Positions 6,249 through 7,527 of a stretch of DNA of 7,527 bases are shown piece by piece. Within the stretch, counting starts at the first letter, position 1; every line of letters begins with the position of its first letter. The stretch comes from Comamonadaceae bacterium (GTDB lineage: Bacteria > Pseudomonadota > Gammaproteobacteria > Burkholderiales > Burkholderiaceae_C): positions 1-7,527 of the forward strand of contig CANHXV010000095.1 in NCBI GenBank assembly GCA_947464665.1, in the 5' to 3' direction. The notes beneath the pieces were generated by a model. It ran no database searches. It saw only the letters and a list, made by a program, of their open reading frames with translations, and was not told the DNA's origin. Made by a program: the position numbers and the translations under genes.

Positions 6249-7364
6249 TTAAGCAAAAACGCCAGCAGTTTCTTGCATGCTGGCGGACACCTGGCCCAAG
6301 TGGTGAAGGGTGTCGCCGAAAGTCATTTCAAGTTGCGTCAATTTCTTGAAGTAGTGGCTCACGATGTATTCGTCGGTCACCCCAATGCCCCCATGCAACT
6401 GCACAGATTGTTGGCCGACATAGCGCATGGAATTGCCCATTTGGTATTTGGCGCGGGCCATGGCTTGATGCCGCTCAATGGCGGGTGCGTTCAGTTTCAA
6501 GCTGGCGTAATAGCTCATTGAGCGGCCCAGCTCCAACTGCATTTTCATGTCGGCCACGCGGTGACGCAGGGCTTGGAAAGTTGCGATGGTGGTGTTGAAT
6601 TGTTTGCGGGTGTTCATGTACTCCACTGTGATGGACATGGTTTTATCCATCACGCCAACACCTTCAGCGCAAACACACGCAATGCCGATGTCTACTGCGT
6701 GGCTCAATGCGATTTGGCCATCGAGGGTGAGCAAGCTGGCCGAACTTTGATTGAGCTGAAGCTCTGCGGCGCGCCCACCGTCTTGGGTGCCGTAGCCTGA
6801 GGTGCTGCTGCCCTTGGCGCCCTTGGCAACCAAGAACAAAGCCAGCTTGCCAGATGCCATGGCAGGTACCAAATAGGCATCTGCATGATCGCCTACAGCC
6901 ACCATGCTTTTGGTGCCAGTGATAAGCCAATGGCCGTCTTGATGCGTTGCTTGTGCATCGCATTTTTGGGAGTTGTACCGGGATTTTCTCTCTTGGTGTG
7001 CCAAAACCACAATGGCTTCACCAGCTGCAATTTTGGGCAGCCAAGCGGCTTTCAAAGTGTCGCTTGCATAGCCCTCTAAAACTGCGCCAGCAATGAAGGC
7101 TTGTTGCAGCGGTTCGAGCACAATACCGCGGCCCAACTCTTCCATCACCACCATGCCTTCAACAGGCCCCATGCCCATGCCGCCTTGGCCTTCACTGACA
7201 TACAGGCCACACAGGCCCAACTCGGCCAGCTCTGTGTAGGCGGCGCGGTCAAAGCCACCCGCCAGTGTGATTTCGCGGCGGCGGTCGAAGGTGTAAGCCT
7301 TGTCGACCCATTTGCGAACAGCATCGCGCAATTGTTCTTGATCGTCTGAAAAGTCGAAATCCAT
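6249..7364 (-). CDS. Acyl-CoA dehydrogenase, small-subunit type (PimD-like)
   Basis: A predicted FAD-dependent acyl-CoA dehydrogenase subunit of 371 residues that would introduce a double bond between C2 and C3 of an acyl-CoA. It has the standard order: an N-terminal helical domain (about 1-118, ending in LPKIAAGEA), a beta domain (about 119-215, with WLITGTK at 146-152) and a C-terminal helical domain with RKQFNTTIATFQALRH (253-268) and LHGGIG (323-328). Two departures stand out: Asn257 replaces the usual glycine of the RxxFG motif, and the region that carries the catalytic glutamate in many members reads TFGD (348-351). Closest in my recollection are pimeloyl-CoA dehydrogenase small subunits, which work with a separate large subunit; the gene just upstream fits that partner. 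The substrate may be a dicarboxylyl- or other unusual acyl-CoA, but this is inferred. The ATG has AAGGA six bases upstream. The 3' end contains an intrinsic terminator. Confidence 0.88.
   Translation of the reverse strand: MDFDFSDDQEQLRDAVRKWVDKAYTFDRRREITLAGGFDRAAYTELAELGLCGLYVSEGQGGMGMGPVEGMVVMEELGRGIVLEPLQQAFIAGAVLEGYASDTLKAAWLPKIAAGEAIVVLAHQERKSRYNSQKCDAQATHQDGHWLITGTKSMVAVGDHADAYLVPAMASGKLALFLVAKGAKGSSTSGYGTQDGGRAAELQLNQSSASLLTLDGQIALSHAVDIGIACVCAEGVGVMDKTMSITVEYMNTRKQFNTTIATFQALRHRVADMKMQLELGRSMSYYASLKLNAPAIERHQAMARAKYQMGNSMRYVGQQSVQLHGGIGVTDEYIVSHYFKKLTQLEMTFGDTLHHLGQVSASMQETAGVFA
6255..6285 (-). terminator. Intrinsic terminator inside the 3' end of the acyl-CoA dehydrogenase gene
   Basis: On the minus strand CGCCAGCA (6285-6278) pairs perfectly with TGCTGGCG (6267-6260) around a ten-base loop, followed directly by TTTTT (6259-6255) and then GCTTAA with the stop codon. 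The GC-rich eight-base stem plus T-tract is a textbook Rho-independent terminator, yet it encodes residues of the C-terminus (SMQETAGVF). In the plus direction no T-tract follows, so it should not stop HNH-gene transcription well. Confidence 0.75.
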
Positions 7365-7370
7365 GTTGTG

Positions 7371-7375
7371 TCCTT
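7371..7375 (-). promoter_or_regulatory. Shine-Dalgarno for the small-subunit acyl-CoA dehydrogenase
   Basis: AAGGA on the minus strand lies six bases before the ATG at 7364-7362, within the 25-base gap after the stop of the upstream dehydrogenase gene. It supports the chosen start and independent translation initiation within the operon. Confidence 0.75.
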
Positions 7376-7389
7376 AAGGGGGTAACAAA

Positions 7390-7527
7390 TTAACCCAAAA
7401 CCACTTGAGCCACGATGTTGCGCTGCACTTCATTGCTGCCGCCATAGATCGTGGTTTTGCGCATGTTGAAATAGTTGGCTGCCAGCGGAGCGTTGGACAC
7501 TTCGTGACCAGGGAAGTCGCCTTGCCA
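7390..7527 (-). CDS. Acyl-CoA dehydrogenase, large-subunit type, 3' end only (PimC-like)
   Basis: The last 45 codons of a gene whose 5' part lies beyond the right window edge. The tail contains NYFNMRKTTIYGGSNEVQRN and ends IVAQVVLG, the conserved C-terminal block of acyl-CoA dehydrogenases that sits next to FAD and the substrate. The YGGS form, with glycine where medium-chain enzymes have the catalytic glutamate (YEGT), fits the large subunits of pimeloyl-CoA-type dehydrogenases as I recall them. The stop is 25 bases before the start of the small-subunit-like gene on the same strand, so the two are almost certainly co-transcribed and probably form a heteromeric enzyme. Family assignment is firm; the subunit naming is inference from a short fragment and its neighbour. 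Confidence 0.85.
   Translation of the reverse strand, partial: WQGDFPGHEVSNAPLAANYFNMRKTTIYGGSNEVQRNIVAQVVLG

Noticed and set aside
7379..7396. Weak inverted repeat (GGGT / ACCC) around the stop of the large-subunit dehydrogenase
   Set aside because: Only four clean pairs with internal mismatches and no T-tract; unlikely to terminate or regulate.

Overview
The window reads as ordinary chromosomal DNA from a betaproteobacterium, most likely order Burkholderiales and perhaps Comamonadaceae. This rests on remembered family resemblance (the RibF, the lone HNH protein, the paired acyl-CoA dehydrogenases) and on the ribF-ileS-lspA order typical of proteobacteria. G+C looks moderate by eye, roughly in the low-to-mid fifties percent, and was not counted. 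No rRNA, tRNA, CRISPR array, insertion sequence or phage gene was seen. Coding density is high: no gene-free stretch exceeds about 110 bases.

Layout from left to right. (1) A possible tail of an upstream ORF (to 85) overlaps the start of a plus-strand quinone oxidoreductase gene (qorA-like, 82-1065). (2) A short convergent gap (1066-1156) holds two inverted repeats, one a perfect 28-base palindrome that looks like a bidirectional terminator. (3) A minus-strand housekeeping operon follows, in transcription order ribF (5567-4542), ileS (4530-1675) and lspA (1660-1157), with gaps of only 11 and 14 bases. It links flavin cofactor synthesis, isoleucyl-tRNA charging and lipoprotein signal peptide cleavage. 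(4) An AT-rich divergent intergenic region (5568-5664) separates ribF from a plus-strand gene for a lone HNH-nuclease-like protein. Its start is best placed at a GTG (5677) behind a strong GGAGG. (5) Convergent with it, on the minus strand, is a two-gene acyl-CoA dehydrogenase unit. The 3' end of a large-subunit-like gene (cut by the window end, stop at 7390-7392) is followed by a complete small-subunit-like gene (7364-6249). The pair resembles PimC/PimD-type dehydrogenases, and the second gene carries an intrinsic terminator folded into its last codons.

I found no convincing undescribed multi-gene system. The items most worth a second look are the uncharacterised HNH protein, the terminator nested in coding sequence, the altered riboflavin-kinase motif of RibF, and the non-canonical catalytic regions of the dehydrogenase pair.
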